Assembly: GCA_964554535.1 (NCBI GenBank)
Contig: CAZKPB010000015.1
Coordinates: 1 to 62,574 of the forward strand
Direction: 5' to 3'
Length of the DNA stretch: 62,574 nt
Source of the DNA: DMER64 sp964554535
GTDB lineage: Bacteria; Bacteroidota; Bacteroidia; Bacteroidales; UBA932
Part shown: positions 32,686 through 41,856 of the stretch, one piece after another
Layout: the number at the start of each line of letters is the position of its first letter
Numbering within the stretch: the stretch's first letter is position 1
Notes under the pieces: generated by a model
Databases searched by the model: none
Seen by the model: only the letters and a program-made list of their open reading frames with translations
Told to the model about the DNA's origin: nothing
Program-made: the position numbers and the translations under genes

Positions 32686-34976
32686 AAGTACTTGCCCAGA
32701 TTTATGTAGAACCCGAATTTGGAGCCCTTGTGCAATCCGTAGGTGACCATCATATCAAGCGGTCCCAGCGGCGTGTTGTAGGAATAGCCCAGGGCGGCTC
32801 CGGTCATATAGGACCCTTTCTCCCATTCAATCATATCAATGACCGTCCGGTTTGTCCGGGCCACGTTGCCTTTTATCCAGATATAGTGAGAGTTGCCAAA
32901 ACGGTAGCGGGCCTCCAGATAGATGGCCGCAAATTTCTTGTCGGTAATGGCGGTGGGGGTGAATCCGTAGAAAGGCATCTGATGTTCCAAATAGCGTCCG
33001 GACATGTTGCCTCCCACATAGTTCTGGTACAGTGGGTTCAATTGTTCTCCAAACACAAACCTGCCGTAAATTCCGGGAACAAAGGTCAGCCGTTGTCCAA
33101 CGGAAACCGCCCCGTAGAGTGAGGTGGACAGAGCATAGAAAGGAGCATCTTTCTTGTAATTTGAAAAGTCATCGGTGAACAGCGTGTATTGTCCTTTAAA
33201 ACGTATGCCCCTTGTGGGGAAACTGGCTTCGTCAAAACTGTCGTACCTTACGCCGGCCTGATAGATAAACAGATTTTCATTGCGAGATTTGCGACTGCCC
33301 CAGTCTTGAGTCAGCATATAGGTGACGGGACGGTAAAGTTCGTAGCGTGTACCCAAATATATGTTGAAATTGCGGAAGTAAAAGTCGGCCATATCCAGAT
33401 TGATGCTGTGCAGATGGAATGCGGCGTGAGTAACCGCCGTGTCGCGTGAGGTATAGACATCCATATCTCCGTAGCGGTAACGGTACGATACACCGAATTT
33501 GCCCACCCACGCGTCCTGATAATAGAGTCCCAGGCTGGCGTAGGGGTTGGAAGACAGTCGCCCTCTGAGGTCAATTACGGCTCCGTTGAGCTCCTGCGGG
33601 GCAAAGGCCAGATTTACAAAGCCCGAGGCTATATCCTGCGAGTCAAAGCGCACGCCCAGACTGAACGAACTGCGTGCCCGTTCTTTACACTCAAATATCA
33701 GGTCATAGGCATTAGACTGATTCACATTACGGGTCATGGTATAATTGAGTGCAGAGAAGAGACCGGTACCTTTGAGGCGGTTTACGGCCTCATGAATTTC
33801 TTCTACAGTGACATTCTCGTTTTCTCTGAATCGCAACATACGCAACAAGTTATTGGAATTAAGCGAGGTGAGTCCGGTAAAGCGGATTCTTGCCACGCGC
33901 AGGAATTGTGGCAGCGGCATGTCCTTGTGGGGCATCCGGTTCCCTGGGAGGGTGTAATGGAAGTCCGGCGGAAGTCCTATCCGTTCTTTAAAGGCAATGA
34001 TATCTTCCAGACGTTCCTGTGCTGCCTGCTGTCCGCGCACCAGCAGCGAGTCAATGGCGGTGGAAGTGAAACTGGCCGTGGAGTAACCGTCCACATTGGG
34101 GTGAATGTATAAATCCGTAAGGGCTTTGTTTTGTTCAAATTTTACGTTTCCCATACGTTCCATCAGCGAGGAAATAAGAGTGGAGAGCGAGTTGAGTTCA
34201 CTCTCCGACATATCCCCGTTTACGGAAATCAAGGCAGAGTCCTTTATCATCCCCACGTCCACTCCAATGACAATGTCGGCGCCCATTTGGCGGATGACGT
34301 CCACGGGAAAATTGTTGATTATGCCTCCGTCAACCAGCATACGGTTGTCGCGTTCTACGGTGGCAAAAGCTCCCGGAATGGACATACTGGCACGGATGGC
34401 CTGGGCCAGGTTCCCCTCGCGCATGACCACCTCGTCGCCCGTAATCAGGTCGTAAGCCACGCAGGCAAAGGGAATAGGCAGGTCGTCAAAGCTTTTCATG
34501 TTATGGTAGCCAATAGTATACTCGGTCAACATATTCATAACAGCGGCTCCCGACAGCAACCCGGTGGAAAGCCGGAAATTCTTTTCATCAAAAGGCAGGG
34601 TGAACAAGGCTTTGTCCGATATTTCCTTTTCTGCCAGGAACATATTTTCCCTTGACAGGCGGTCTCCAAGCAATGCGACCCAGTCCTGCACGCGCATGAT
34701 ACTGTCCAGGGCCGCCGGACTGTAGCCAATGGAATAGAGCCCGCCCACTATGGCTCCCATACTGGTGCCGGCCACGTAGTCAATGGGAATGCCGTATTCT
34801 TCCAGCGCCTTCAATATGCCAATGTGTGCCACGCCTTTGGCTCCGCCTCCGCTGAGCACCAGTCCCACCTTTTTTCTGGCGTCCTGATTGGGCTTTACGG
34901 AAGATTGCCCAGAGGAGGGTAAAGTGCTGTATACGAATAATATACAACAAAAAGCGAAGAAAAGGCGAATGTTCAT
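32682..34976 (-). CDS. Patatin-like phospholipase with outer-membrane beta-barrel
   Basis: 764 aa. A serine acyl hydrolase joined to a C-terminal barrel, the layout of PlpD/type Vd autotransporters. Signal peptide about 1-24. Catalytic features: oxyanion motif SGGGAKG (42-48), GTSMG with nucleophile Ser72, and DGG with Asp216. A POTRA-like region (RIRFTGLTSLNSNNLLRML) around 360-430 precedes about 330 residues of alternating beta-strand sequence ending in YINLGKYF, an outer-membrane-like C-terminus with terminal Phe. The enzyme is probably displayed at the outer membrane. Convergent with the CNNM-type gene. Confidence 0.9.
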   Translation of the reverse strand: MNIRLFFAFCCILFVYSTLPSSGQSSVKPNQDARKKVGLVLSGGGAKGVAHIGILKALEEYGIPIDYVAGTSMGAIVGGLYSIGYSPAALDSIMRVQDWVALLGDRLSRENMFLAEKEISDKALFTLPFDEKNFRLSTGLLSGAAVMNMLTEYTIGYHNMKSFDDLPIPFACVAYDLITGDEVVMREGNLAQAIRASMSIPGAFATVERDNRMLVDGGIINNFPVDVIRQMGADIVIGVDVGMIKDSALISVNGDMSESELNSLSTLISSLMERMGNVKFEQNKALTDLYIHPNVDGYSTASFTSTAIDSLLVRGQQAAQERLEDIIAFKERIGLPPDFHYTLPGNRMPHKDMPLPQFLRVARIRFTGLTSLNSNNLLRMLRFRENENVTVEEIHEAVNRLKGTGLFSALNYTMTRNVNQSNAYDLIFECKERARSSFSLGVRFDSQDIASGFVNLAFAPQELNGAVIDLRGRLSSNPYASLGLYYQDAWVGKFGVSYRYRYGDMDVYTSRDTAVTHAAFHLHSINLDMADFYFRNFNIYLGTRYELYRPVTYMLTQDWGSRKSRNENLFIYQAGVRYDSFDEASFPTRGIRFKGQYTLFTDDFSNYKKDAPFYALSTSLYGAVSVGQRLTFVPGIYGRFVFGEQLNPLYQNYVGGNMSGRYLEHQMPFYGFTPTAITDKKFAAIYLEARYRFGNSHYIWIKGNVARTNRTVIDMIEWEKGSYMTGAALGYSYNTPLGPLDMMVTYGLHKGSKFGFYINLGKYF

Positions 34977-34998
34977 AAGTAGGAAGTCATATTTCCCG

Positions 34999-35006
34999 CA
35001 AAAATA
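34999..35006 (-). promoter_or_regulatory. -7 box of the patatin gene
   Basis: The minus strand reads TATTTTTG 22 bp before the ATG at 34976. No convincing -33 box. Confidence 0.45.
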
Positions 35007-35027
35007 GTATTAATTGGAAAATGTAAC

Positions 35028-35035
35028 TACATTTG
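35028..35035 (+). promoter_or_regulatory. -7 box of the ketosynthase-like operon
   Basis: TACATTTG 41 bp before the ATG at 35077, arranged back to back with the patatin promoter. No clear -33 box. Confidence 0.5.
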
Positions 35036-35076
35036 CAGTCGTGTATGTGTCCAAAATATAGTGAACGTTTTAGTTA

Positions 35077-36267
35077 ATGATATATAAAGTAGCAGATAGT
35101 ATCGTTTCCCCGTTTGGTACTACAACTGAAGAAAATTACCATGCAGTCCGCGCGATGCGTACCGGCATCACGGATTATAAGGCCGGAGTTAAAGAATCTC
35201 CCTTTCCTTTCCGAGCCTCACTTGTTGATCCTCTTCGTATTGAAGAACTAGCGGTTATGATTACGGGCGCCCGTACTCACCTCATGACGCCTATGAGCCA
35301 AATGCTCACGGCGGCTTATGCCTCGGCCTCATCCAATTATTATTATTTACCGCTCAATTACAAAAGCGGGCTGCAGGCCCGCAAGTTAGCCGTGATTGTG
35401 GCCACCAATAAAGGGAACATTGGTATGGTAAAGGCATCGGAAGATGTCTTGGACATCAATCTTTACCCTTGGTATGTAGTAAATCGCTTCGCAGAGAAGT
35501 TCGGGTCGCAGTGTACGCCTTACATCCTCGTGAATTCGGGCATATCGGGGTTGCAGGCCCAGATTATGGCCTACCGCCTGTTGGAAGTGGACAATTTATT
35601 TGACTATGCCGTAGTGCTGGCGGAAAGCCAGGTATCTTCCTTCCTTCTGTCCGAAATCAATGCGTTCAAACTATTATCCGACCAGCCGGTTCGTCCCTAC
35701 GACAAAAGGGCTAATGGCGTGAATCTGGGCGAAGCGGTGGCTTGTGCCATTTATGCCAGCGAGGCCGCCTTTGCGCAGGACAAGGGATTGTATCTGAAAC
35801 CCGCCACTATGGGTTTTATGGGCGGTTATCTGTCCAATGATGCCCGGAATGTGTTTGATAAACCCAACCCCGACGCGCTGGCCCGGGTCATTGAGAAGAC
35901 CATGCGGGGGGTGAATCCCAGACAACTGGCTTTTATTAATGCGGAAGGCGACGCTGTGCCTGAGAACGACAACAAGGAATCTCTGGCCATTGAGAAGACC
36001 GGTTTATCAAAGATTCCGGTCAATTCCTATACGGCCAACTTCGGGTATATGGCGGCGGCTTCGGGGCTGGTGTCTTCACTGATTTCCTGCCGGGCCATGG
36101 AAGACAATCTGATCCTGCCCACACTGGGCTGCGAGCAGTTGGGCGTTTCTGGCAAGATGACCGTAGCGGTGAATCAGTTGCAATCGTTCAAGAATAAACC
36201 GTATTTCCTCAAGATATCCGCTTGTTTTGGAGGAACCAACGCGGCAGGTCTGTTTAAAAAAATTTAA
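35077..36267 (+). CDS. Ketosynthase-like protein lacking the catalytic triad
   Basis: 396 aa, full length for a FabF-type beta-ketoacyl-ACP synthase, with the thiolase fold visible (LVNSGISGLQA elbow; YDKRANGVNLGEAVACAIYAS; NSYTANFGYMAAASG). All three catalytic positions are changed: the elbow Cys aligns with Gly155, the first His (normally in EAHGTGTP) with Glu290 of INAEGDAVPEND, and the second His (normally GHxxGAAG) with Tyr324. It therefore cannot do normal Claisen condensation and resembles a chain-length-factor-like or regulatory subunit. First gene of an operon with a half-length homologue (4-bp gap) and an acyltransferase. No ACP is visible nearby. Confidence 0.83.
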   Translation: MIYKVADSIVSPFGTTTEENYHAVRAMRTGITDYKAGVKESPFPFRASLVDPLRIEELAVMITGARTHLMTPMSQMLTAAYASASSNYYYLPLNYKSGLQARKLAVIVATNKGNIGMVKASEDVLDINLYPWYVVNRFAEKFGSQCTPYILVNSGISGLQAQIMAYRLLEVDNLFDYAVVLAESQVSSFLLSEINAFKLLSDQPVRPYDKRANGVNLGEAVACAIYASEAAFAQDKGLYLKPATMGFMGGYLSNDARNVFDKPNPDALARVIEKTMRGVNPRQLAFINAEGDAVPENDNKESLAIEKTGLSKIPVNSYTANFGYMAAASGLVSSLISCRAMEDNLILPTLGCEQLGVSGKMTVAVNQLQSFKNKPYFLKISACFGGTNAAGLFKKI

Positions 36268-36271
36268 TATT

Positions 36272-36910
36272 ATGCAGATAGAATCATACTGCAGAATCAT
36301 TAATCATACCATTTTCCTCAACGGCAAGCATGTGGCCGACCTGGAGCGGATAGCGGGTGATGACAGTATCAGCTACCCTCTGGATGAGGTGTTCAAGTCC
36401 ACGGGTACCCCTTACGTGGATTTTGAACGTATGAGCCAGTCGGCCAAGTTGGCTTATGCCTGTGCCGATCTGGCCATACGTCAGTATATGAAAGATCCTG
36501 ACATTCCCAAACCCGATGTGGGTATGCTGCTGTTTTCCCGTGCGTCCACTATGGCCGTCAGTATGGAATCCGGCCGGGACATTCCCGAGCATAATGCGCC
36601 TGAACTCCATTTGTATATGTATTCCAATCCCGTGATAGTCTGTAATGAAATTGCCATCAACTACAATCTGCAGGGCGAACGGGGTATGTACATGGTAGAA
36701 GATTTCAAGCCCGAAGAAATGTTTGACCTGCTGTATTCCGCCTTTACTCTGGACAAGGACCTGAAGTATTTCCTGGTCAGTTTTCTGGACCTGTATGCAG
36801 GATATACATCGGCTCTTGCCTGTTTAGTAAGCAGGGCCGGGGGCCCCGTGAACCGGGAAGTGGCATACCAGCGCACGGCTTTTGCGCATACTATGCGGGA
36901 CATCTATTAG
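36272..36910 (+). CDS. Half-length ketosynthase-like protein
   Basis: 212 aa from the ATG at 36272. It looks like the N-terminal half of a thiolase-fold ketosynthase: YVDFERMSQSAKLAYACADLAIRQ resembles the FDRMD...A segment of FabF, followed by a strand (VGMLLFSRAS) and YMYSNPVIVCNEIAINYNLQGERGMYM near the substrate-entry region. There is no C-terminal half with the His residues and no clear catalytic Cys. The length and intact frame argue for a stable partner of the preceding gene rather than recent decay. Function unknown. Confidence 0.68.
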   Translation: MQIESYCRIINHTIFLNGKHVADLERIAGDDSISYPLDEVFKSTGTPYVDFERMSQSAKLAYACADLAIRQYMKDPDIPKPDVGMLLFSRASTMAVSMESGRDIPEHNAPELHLYMYSNPVIVCNEIAINYNLQGERGMYMVEDFKPEEMFDLLYSAFTLDKDLKYFLVSFLDLYAGYTSALACLVSRAGGPVNREVAYQRTAFAHTMRDIY

Positions 36911-36945
36911 CGGCTGGCACGTCATTTGCGGCATAATTGCAGCCA

Positions 36946-38151
36946 ATGCCCATGAATAACCTCAAAGATGAATTGCGCCCCTATGTAGACGCAGAGATTC
37001 CCCAGGCCATGAAACGCCTTGCGGAGGACCCTCTATTTGTACCGGCCGCCCGCTATGTGTTTCCCTCCCTTTCTGCAGAACTGGCTCGCGAAAAATTATT
37101 GGAAATCAGTACGGTAAAAGATTTTCAAATGACCTGGATGTATAGTTTCAACAAACGGGTCATTGATTCTACCATAGACGTTTTTTCCAGTAGTTGTGAC
37201 GTGGAACCTGAGCCGGGCAAGGGTTACCTTTATTTTTCAAATCATAGGGACATTATTCTGGATTCGTCGTTGCTGCAAATGATTTTGGTGGAAAAAGGAC
37301 TGCCAACTTCTGCCATTACCTATGGCAACAACCTGGTGGTGAATCAATTTGCTGCTGACATAGCTCGTTCCAACAAAATGTATAAGGTGGTAAGGGATAC
37401 CAATCGCAAAGAACTGCTACTGCATTCCCGCCTTTTGAGTGAATTCCTGCACGGAAGCGTGTCAAAAGGTCAGTCCTGCTGGATTGCCCAGCGCAGCGGA
37501 CGCACCAAGGACGGGCGGGACACCACTAATCCGGCGCTGGTTAAGATGCTGTCGCTCAATACTCGCGTGAGTACGGTGGCTTCTTTGGTTGACAGCTATG
37601 AGGCTTTGCACCTTCTTCCGGTGAGCGTTTCGTACCAGTATGAATCCTGTGATTTTTTGAAGGCGCAAGAACAGTATCATAAGACGCAGACGGCAAATTA
37701 CATGAAAAGTACCAATGAAGATATGGCCAGCATGTTATGCGGCATTACCCAATGGAAAGGCAATGTCCACATTCATCTGGGAACCCCCGTGGCAAAAGAT
37801 ACCTTGTGGCGCCTGGTCCGTGAGGTCGGCCGGTCGCAAGGGTCGGTTCCGGACGCCGTCGAGCCGGACGCTCCTGTAAACTCGGCCTTCTTCAATACGT
37901 TCTGTCAGTTGTTGTCAGAAGAGCTGGATGCTCAAATTCACAGAAATTTCAAATTGTTTCCTTATAATTATGTGGCGCACGACTTGCGCAGCGGCTCTCG
38001 GAGGTACGGGGATTTCTACACTCCCGTGCAGAAAGAAGTTTTTTCTAAGCGAATGGACGCCGGCACACCGCTCAGCGGCAAGTTGTCCGCTCCGGCCAAG
38101 GCTTGTTTTCTGGATATTTATGCCAATCCGGTAGATTCTTGCGGCTTGTAA
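36946..38151 (+). CDS. Glycerol/lysophospholipid acyltransferase-like protein
   Basis: About 401 aa; ATG at 36946 or 36952. Member of the PlsB/PlsC-type acyltransferase superfamily in its Bacteroidota branch. The catalytic His is in FSNHRDIILDS, where the acidic partner is spaced one residue further than the classic HX4D. WIAQRSGRTKDGRD is the counterpart of the second conserved block (usually EGxR-like). Likely transfers an acyl chain to a glycerolipid or amino-lipid at the inner membrane. Lies 35 bp after the half-length ketosynthase-like gene and ends at a bidirectional terminator. Confidence 0.8.
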   Translation: MPMNNLKDELRPYVDAEIPQAMKRLAEDPLFVPAARYVFPSLSAELAREKLLEISTVKDFQMTWMYSFNKRVIDSTIDVFSSSCDVEPEPGKGYLYFSNHRDIILDSSLLQMILVEKGLPTSAITYGNNLVVNQFAADIARSNKMYKVVRDTNRKELLLHSRLLSEFLHGSVSKGQSCWIAQRSGRTKDGRDTTNPALVKMLSLNTRVSTVASLVDSYEALHLLPVSVSYQYESCDFLKAQEQYHKTQTANYMKSTNEDMASMLCGITQWKGNVHIHLGTPVAKDTLWRLVREVGRSQGSVPDAVEPDAPVNSAFFNTFCQLLSEELDAQIHRNFKLFPYNYVAHDLRSGSRRYGDFYTPVQKEVFSKRMDAGTPLSGKLSAPAKACFLDIYANPVDSCGL

Positions 38152-38173
38152 CTATTTGATAAACTTACATATA

Positions 38174-38204
38174 CAAAAAAAGCCGCAGCAATGCGGCTTT
38201 TTTT
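38174..38204. terminator. Bidirectional terminator
   Basis: A 7-bp GC-rich stem (agccgca/tgcggct) flanked by A on the left and T on the right ends the rightward acyltransferase operon and the leftward tRNA transcript. Confidence 0.88.
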
Positions 38205-38205
38205 G

Positions 38206-38278
38206 TGATCCAACTGGGGCTCGAACCCAGGACCCCAACATTAAAAGTGTTGTGCTCTACCTACTGAGCTATTGAATC
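38206..38278 (-). tRNA. tRNA-Lys (anticodon UUU)
   Basis: 73 nt on the minus strand. The acceptor stem GATTCAA pairs with TTGGATC and is followed by discriminator A; CCA is not encoded. D-arm AGCTCAGTAGGTAGAGC, anticodon loop CTTTTAA with TTT at 38243-38245, and T-arm GTTCGAGCC are all present. It has its own promoter upstream and a terminator just downstream. Confidence 0.95.
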
Positions 38279-38286
38279 AGGGGTTG

Positions 38287-38317
38287 CAAAAGTAGCCATA
38301 AAAATTAAAACTGCAAA
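38287..38317 (-). promoter_or_regulatory. Promoter of tRNA-Lys
   Basis: On the minus strand TTTG (38314-38317), 19 bp, TACTTTTG (38287-38294), 8 bp before the mature 5' end of the tRNA. Confidence 0.7.
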
Positions 38318-38369
38318 AAAACTATAGGCATTTTTTGTACCTTAGTTGCCTGTTTATGGCTTACTCATT

Positions 38370-39119
38370 ATGAAAGTATTGGAAATATGTGCGGCCGACC
38401 TGGCCAGTGTATGTGCCGCGGCCGAGGCTGGTGCGGACCGTGTTGAATTATGCAGTGCGCTGGAGGTGGGAGGCTTGACACCCTCGGCCGGATTGGTGGA
38501 GGCGGCTTTGGAACGGGCCCGGCAAGCCTCCCTGGCCGTGCGGGTGCTTATTCGTCCCCGTCCCGGGGATTTTTGCTACACTGCAAATGAGACCGATTTA
38601 ATGTGCCGGGATATAGCTTTTTGCGCCCGCGCCGGGGTGGAAGGAGTGGTAATAGGGGCATTGGATGCGCAGGGCAATATAGATGACAGGGCCATAGAAA
38701 AAATGATAGCCGCCTGGAAAATTAATTCCGGCAAGTGGCACGCTCACAATAGCCTGACTTTTCACCGCGCGTTTGACCGTTGCACGGACCCGTTTGATAT
38801 GTTGGAACGGCTCATTGCTTTGGGTTTTGACACGTTGTTGACATCGGGTCAGCAATTGAAGGCCGAGCAGGGAATACCGTTGCTGGCCCAACTGCATGAA
38901 CGCGCTGCCGGCCGAATCCGGATAATGGCCGGTAGCGGGGTATCTCCCCAAAACGCACGTGCCATTTTGCAGCAGACCGGGGTGGACGCCTTGCACCTGT
39001 CTGCAAGTTGTTCCGTGCCTTCCGCGGCCGGAGACCATCCTGTATTCGGAATGCCCCGCTACTGTCCTTCCGATGCGGGTATTATAAGGCAGGTGCGTCG
39101 TGAAATGGCTGATTTCTAA
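38370..39119 (+). CDS. cutC: CutC-family protein
   Basis: 249 aa from the ATG at 38370 (MKVLEICAADL). TIM-barrel protein of the CutC family, historically linked to copper homeostasis, though its enzymatic role is unsettled. Family pattern is clear: AAEAGADRVELCSALEVGGLTPS, RVLIRPRPGDFCY, FHRAFD, DTLLTSGQ and IMAGSGVSPQNA. Normal length. Stands alone between the tRNA and the transglutaminase gene. Confidence 0.93.
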   Translation: MKVLEICAADLASVCAAAEAGADRVELCSALEVGGLTPSAGLVEAALERARQASLAVRVLIRPRPGDFCYTANETDLMCRDIAFCARAGVEGVVIGALDAQGNIDDRAIEKMIAAWKINSGKWHAHNSLTFHRAFDRCTDPFDMLERLIALGFDTLLTSGQQLKAEQGIPLLAQLHERAAGRIRIMAGSGVSPQNARAILQQTGVDALHLSASCSVPSAAGDHPVFGMPRYCPSDAGIIRQVRREMADF

Positions 39120-39136
39120 TTGCTAATAATTTATAA

Positions 39137-41815
39137 ATGAAAAAGATAGTTACTTGTATATTGGTTCTTTCCTGCCTCTGTCTGTTGGGACAATGTTATA
39201 GAAAGGGCAACCCAAAAACGGAATACCAACTACGTGTGCGGGAGGATTTTACGGAAACGGTAACCCTTCTGGAAGCACAGGAAGCCTTGGCGTTTCCCCG
39301 GGCGGCCCGTCTGGCGGACACCCTGCGCACCTACCTTATAGACAACAAGCCGGCCCCTTCTTTCAGGGGAGCCGACGGGGTGCAGTTACGCAACGCGTTG
39401 CGCTTTTTGTACGCCTATATGCCGCTCAACGACTTGGCCGAGTTGCCTTTTGAATATTACCTGAAACAGGCCCGCGAGGCCTTGCGCACTAAGGACCTTC
39501 CCTGGGGGAGACATATTCCCGAGGAAATCTTCCGCCATTACGTGTTGCCGCCCCGGGTCAATAACGAACAACTGGACAATGCCCGGGAAATATTCTACAA
39601 GGAATTGTATCCCCGGGTAAAGGACAGCACCATGTACGGTGCGGTGATAGAAATCAATCACTGGTGCCGCGAAAAAGTGCTTTATCAGCCCACCGATGCG
39701 CGCACCACGCCTCCGGTGCATACCACCCTCAGGGGATATGGCCGTTGCGGTGAGGAATCCGTGGTGGCCGTGGCCGCCCTGCGCAGCGTGGGTATTCCCG
39801 CGCGACAAGTCTACGTGCCCCGCTGGGCCCATACTGATGACAACCACGCCTGGGTGGAAGTATGGGTGGACGGTCGGTGGTACTATTTGGGTGCCTGCGA
39901 ACCCGAACCCGAACTCAACCGCGGCTGGTTTACCGGACCGGCTTCACGGGCCCTGCTCATCAACACCTGGGCCTTCGGACCGCTGGAAGACGCTCAAGCC
40001 ATCAGCAGCAACCGCTGTTACACGGAAGTGAGCTCGGTGGCAAACTACGCCCCTGTCAAACAGGCCTGTGTGCAGGTACTTTCCGCTCAGGGTCTACCGG
40101 TGGAAGGAGCGCAGATCCGTTTTGGCCTGTACAATTATGCCGAGTTTTACCCTCTGGCCACCCGCACTTCCAATGCGCAGGGCACTGCTGCCCTGACGGT
40201 GGGCCTGGGAACCTTGCTGGTGGAGGTGTGTGCCCCTGTGGAAGGGCTGGCGGCCTCCGTGGCACGGGCCTCGTCCGTGGACAGGGTGCTGTATGCCGCC
40301 CGGGTGTTTGACGTAAGTCTTACCGATACGCTCAAGGTGGTGCTGGAGGGGGATGAACGCGTGGTATCGGCCACGGAAGGCTCGCGGGTGAAGGACTACC
40401 TGTTGGTGCCTCCCGCCCAGACGGCGGAGCAGACCGACCTTACGCCCGGTCAGGCGGCCCTGCACAATGCGCGTTGTGCGTATGACGACTCGGTAAGGGT
40501 GTCCCGTCAGATGCCCGAACCGTACCGGACAAATGCCGCCGATATACAGATGGCTCTGGATAAATACGGGGAGTTGGGCCGACAGTTGGTGAATCAGTTG
40601 AGACCCAAAGACCGGCAGGAAGTGCCGGCGTCTACATTGGAAGATTATGCTGAAGGGGTGTTGCGTTTGGGAGCGGTCTATGAGGATACCCCCTTGTACC
40701 GTGACTATGTGTTGAACCCCAGAGTGAACAACGAGCCGCCTCTGCCGTACAAGGCCCTTCTTTGGCAGGTGCTGGAGCGTCACGGAATGACGGCTGCGGG
40801 AGAAAATCCGCAGACGCTTGCCGCCGTACGCCGGGTGCTGGACGCTCTGGTGTGCGTACCCGACCGCAATCCCAGGAATTTTGCCGCTTCTCCGGCGGCC
40901 ACGGTCCGGTTGGGATTGACCGACCCGCTGTCCCGCGACATCTGCGGGGTGGCCCTGTATCGTACCGCGGGCATTCCCGCGCGTATAGACCCGGTCAGCG
41001 GCCGTTTTGAAGCTTGGATAGGGGGCGACTGGCAGGCGGTTACGCCCAAGACGGACGGGGAATCGGTGGCCCCGGGCATAGTGGCCGGATACGATTTGCA
41101 AGCCATTCCCGCTCAGGCTAGGGGGCAGCTTACCGTCACGTGTGACCTGCAACCGTTGCCCGCCTATGATTCGCAATATACCCTGCAACGCTGGAACGAG
41201 CAGGAGGGCGCCTACCGCACGCTGGGGCTCTCGGCCGAGTCGGGGGGGGCAGACGGAGTGGCGGTGCTTAACGTGCCGTTGTCCCTGGATGCCGGGTATT
41301 ACCGGCTCATAACCGGGGTACGTCTGGCCGACGGGTCGGTGGCGGCCCGCGTGCGGTCGTTTGAACTGCCGGCGGAAGGCCGGGTGCAGGTGCCGCTTGA
41401 TTTTTCTGCCATTACCGGCAAGTTACAGGTGGTGGCCCAGGAGGATCTTTCTTTTGTGCAGCCTGCCGTGGGACGCTGTCTGTGTGTGGTGGTCCTGCTG
41501 GATGCCACGCAGGAGCCGTCACAGCACTTTATCAGGGAGTTTGCCTCGCTGCCGTCTCCGTTACCCGTGCCGGTGGTTTTTGCGTTTCCCGACAATGCGT
41601 CCCTGGAACGGTTTCACCAACAGGAATACGGCTTGAGCGCCGAGGGTACTCCGGGCAGTCCCGTCTTTCTTTCCGAAATTCCCGAGGCGCTGGCACATTA
41701 TGTAAAACCGGCCGTTTTTCTGGTAGATGAATACAACAAAGTGTATTTTATGGCCGAGGGGTATCGTATTGGCGTCCCCGGACAATTATCCCTGTTGCCG
41801 TACCCCCTATTTTGA
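39137..41815 (+). CDS. Large transglutaminase-domain protein, secreted
   Basis: 892 aa. N-terminal hydrophobic signal, possibly a lipoprotein (Cys20 in LLGQCYR, an imperfect lipobox). A transglutaminase-like cysteine-protease core spans about 165-260, with Cys204 in YGRCGEES and His237 in DDNHAWVEVW. An Ig/carboxypeptidase-like module follows (VQVLSAQGLPVEGAQIRFG). From about 495 a second, weaker copy begins: RDYVLNPRVNNE repeats the earlier RHYVLPPRVNNE, and CGVALYRTAGIPARIDPVSG...AWIGGDW parallels the core but lacks the His. This indicates an internal duplication with a decayed second domain. The C-terminus looks thioredoxin-like (LCVVVLLDATQE; VVFAFPDN). Substrate unknown. Confidence 0.8.
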   Translation: MKKIVTCILVLSCLCLLGQCYRKGNPKTEYQLRVREDFTETVTLLEAQEALAFPRAARLADTLRTYLIDNKPAPSFRGADGVQLRNALRFLYAYMPLNDLAELPFEYYLKQAREALRTKDLPWGRHIPEEIFRHYVLPPRVNNEQLDNAREIFYKELYPRVKDSTMYGAVIEINHWCREKVLYQPTDARTTPPVHTTLRGYGRCGEESVVAVAALRSVGIPARQVYVPRWAHTDDNHAWVEVWVDGRWYYLGACEPEPELNRGWFTGPASRALLINTWAFGPLEDAQAISSNRCYTEVSSVANYAPVKQACVQVLSAQGLPVEGAQIRFGLYNYAEFYPLATRTSNAQGTAALTVGLGTLLVEVCAPVEGLAASVARASSVDRVLYAARVFDVSLTDTLKVVLEGDERVVSATEGSRVKDYLLVPPAQTAEQTDLTPGQAALHNARCAYDDSVRVSRQMPEPYRTNAADIQMALDKYGELGRQLVNQLRPKDRQEVPASTLEDYAEGVLRLGAVYEDTPLYRDYVLNPRVNNEPPLPYKALLWQVLERHGMTAAGENPQTLAAVRRVLDALVCVPDRNPRNFAASPAATVRLGLTDPLSRDICGVALYRTAGIPARIDPVSGRFEAWIGGDWQAVTPKTDGESVAPGIVAGYDLQAIPAQARGQLTVTCDLQPLPAYDSQYTLQRWNEQEGAYRTLGLSAESGGADGVAVLNVPLSLDAGYYRLITGVRLADGSVAARVRSFELPAEGRVQVPLDFSAITGKLQVVAQEDLSFVQPAVGRCLCVVVLLDATQEPSQHFIREFASLPSPLPVPVVFAFPDNASLERFHQQEYGLSAEGTPGSPVFLSEIPEALAHYVKPAVFLVDEYNKVYFMAEGYRIGVPGQLSLLPYPLF

Positions 41816-41824
41816 CCGGCTCCT

Positions 41825-41856
41825 CTTGCGCATTGCGTATCTTTTAACTATCTTTG
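41825..41856 (+). promoter_or_regulatory. Promoter of the polysaccharide locus
   Basis: TATCTTTG at 41849-41856 with CTTG (one mismatch to TTTG) 20 bp upstream at 41825-41828. The leader to the ATG at 41928 is about 65-70 nt. It contains a second copy of tgcgcattgc (41896-41905), whose first copy (41827-41836) overlaps the promoter. Confidence 0.6.
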
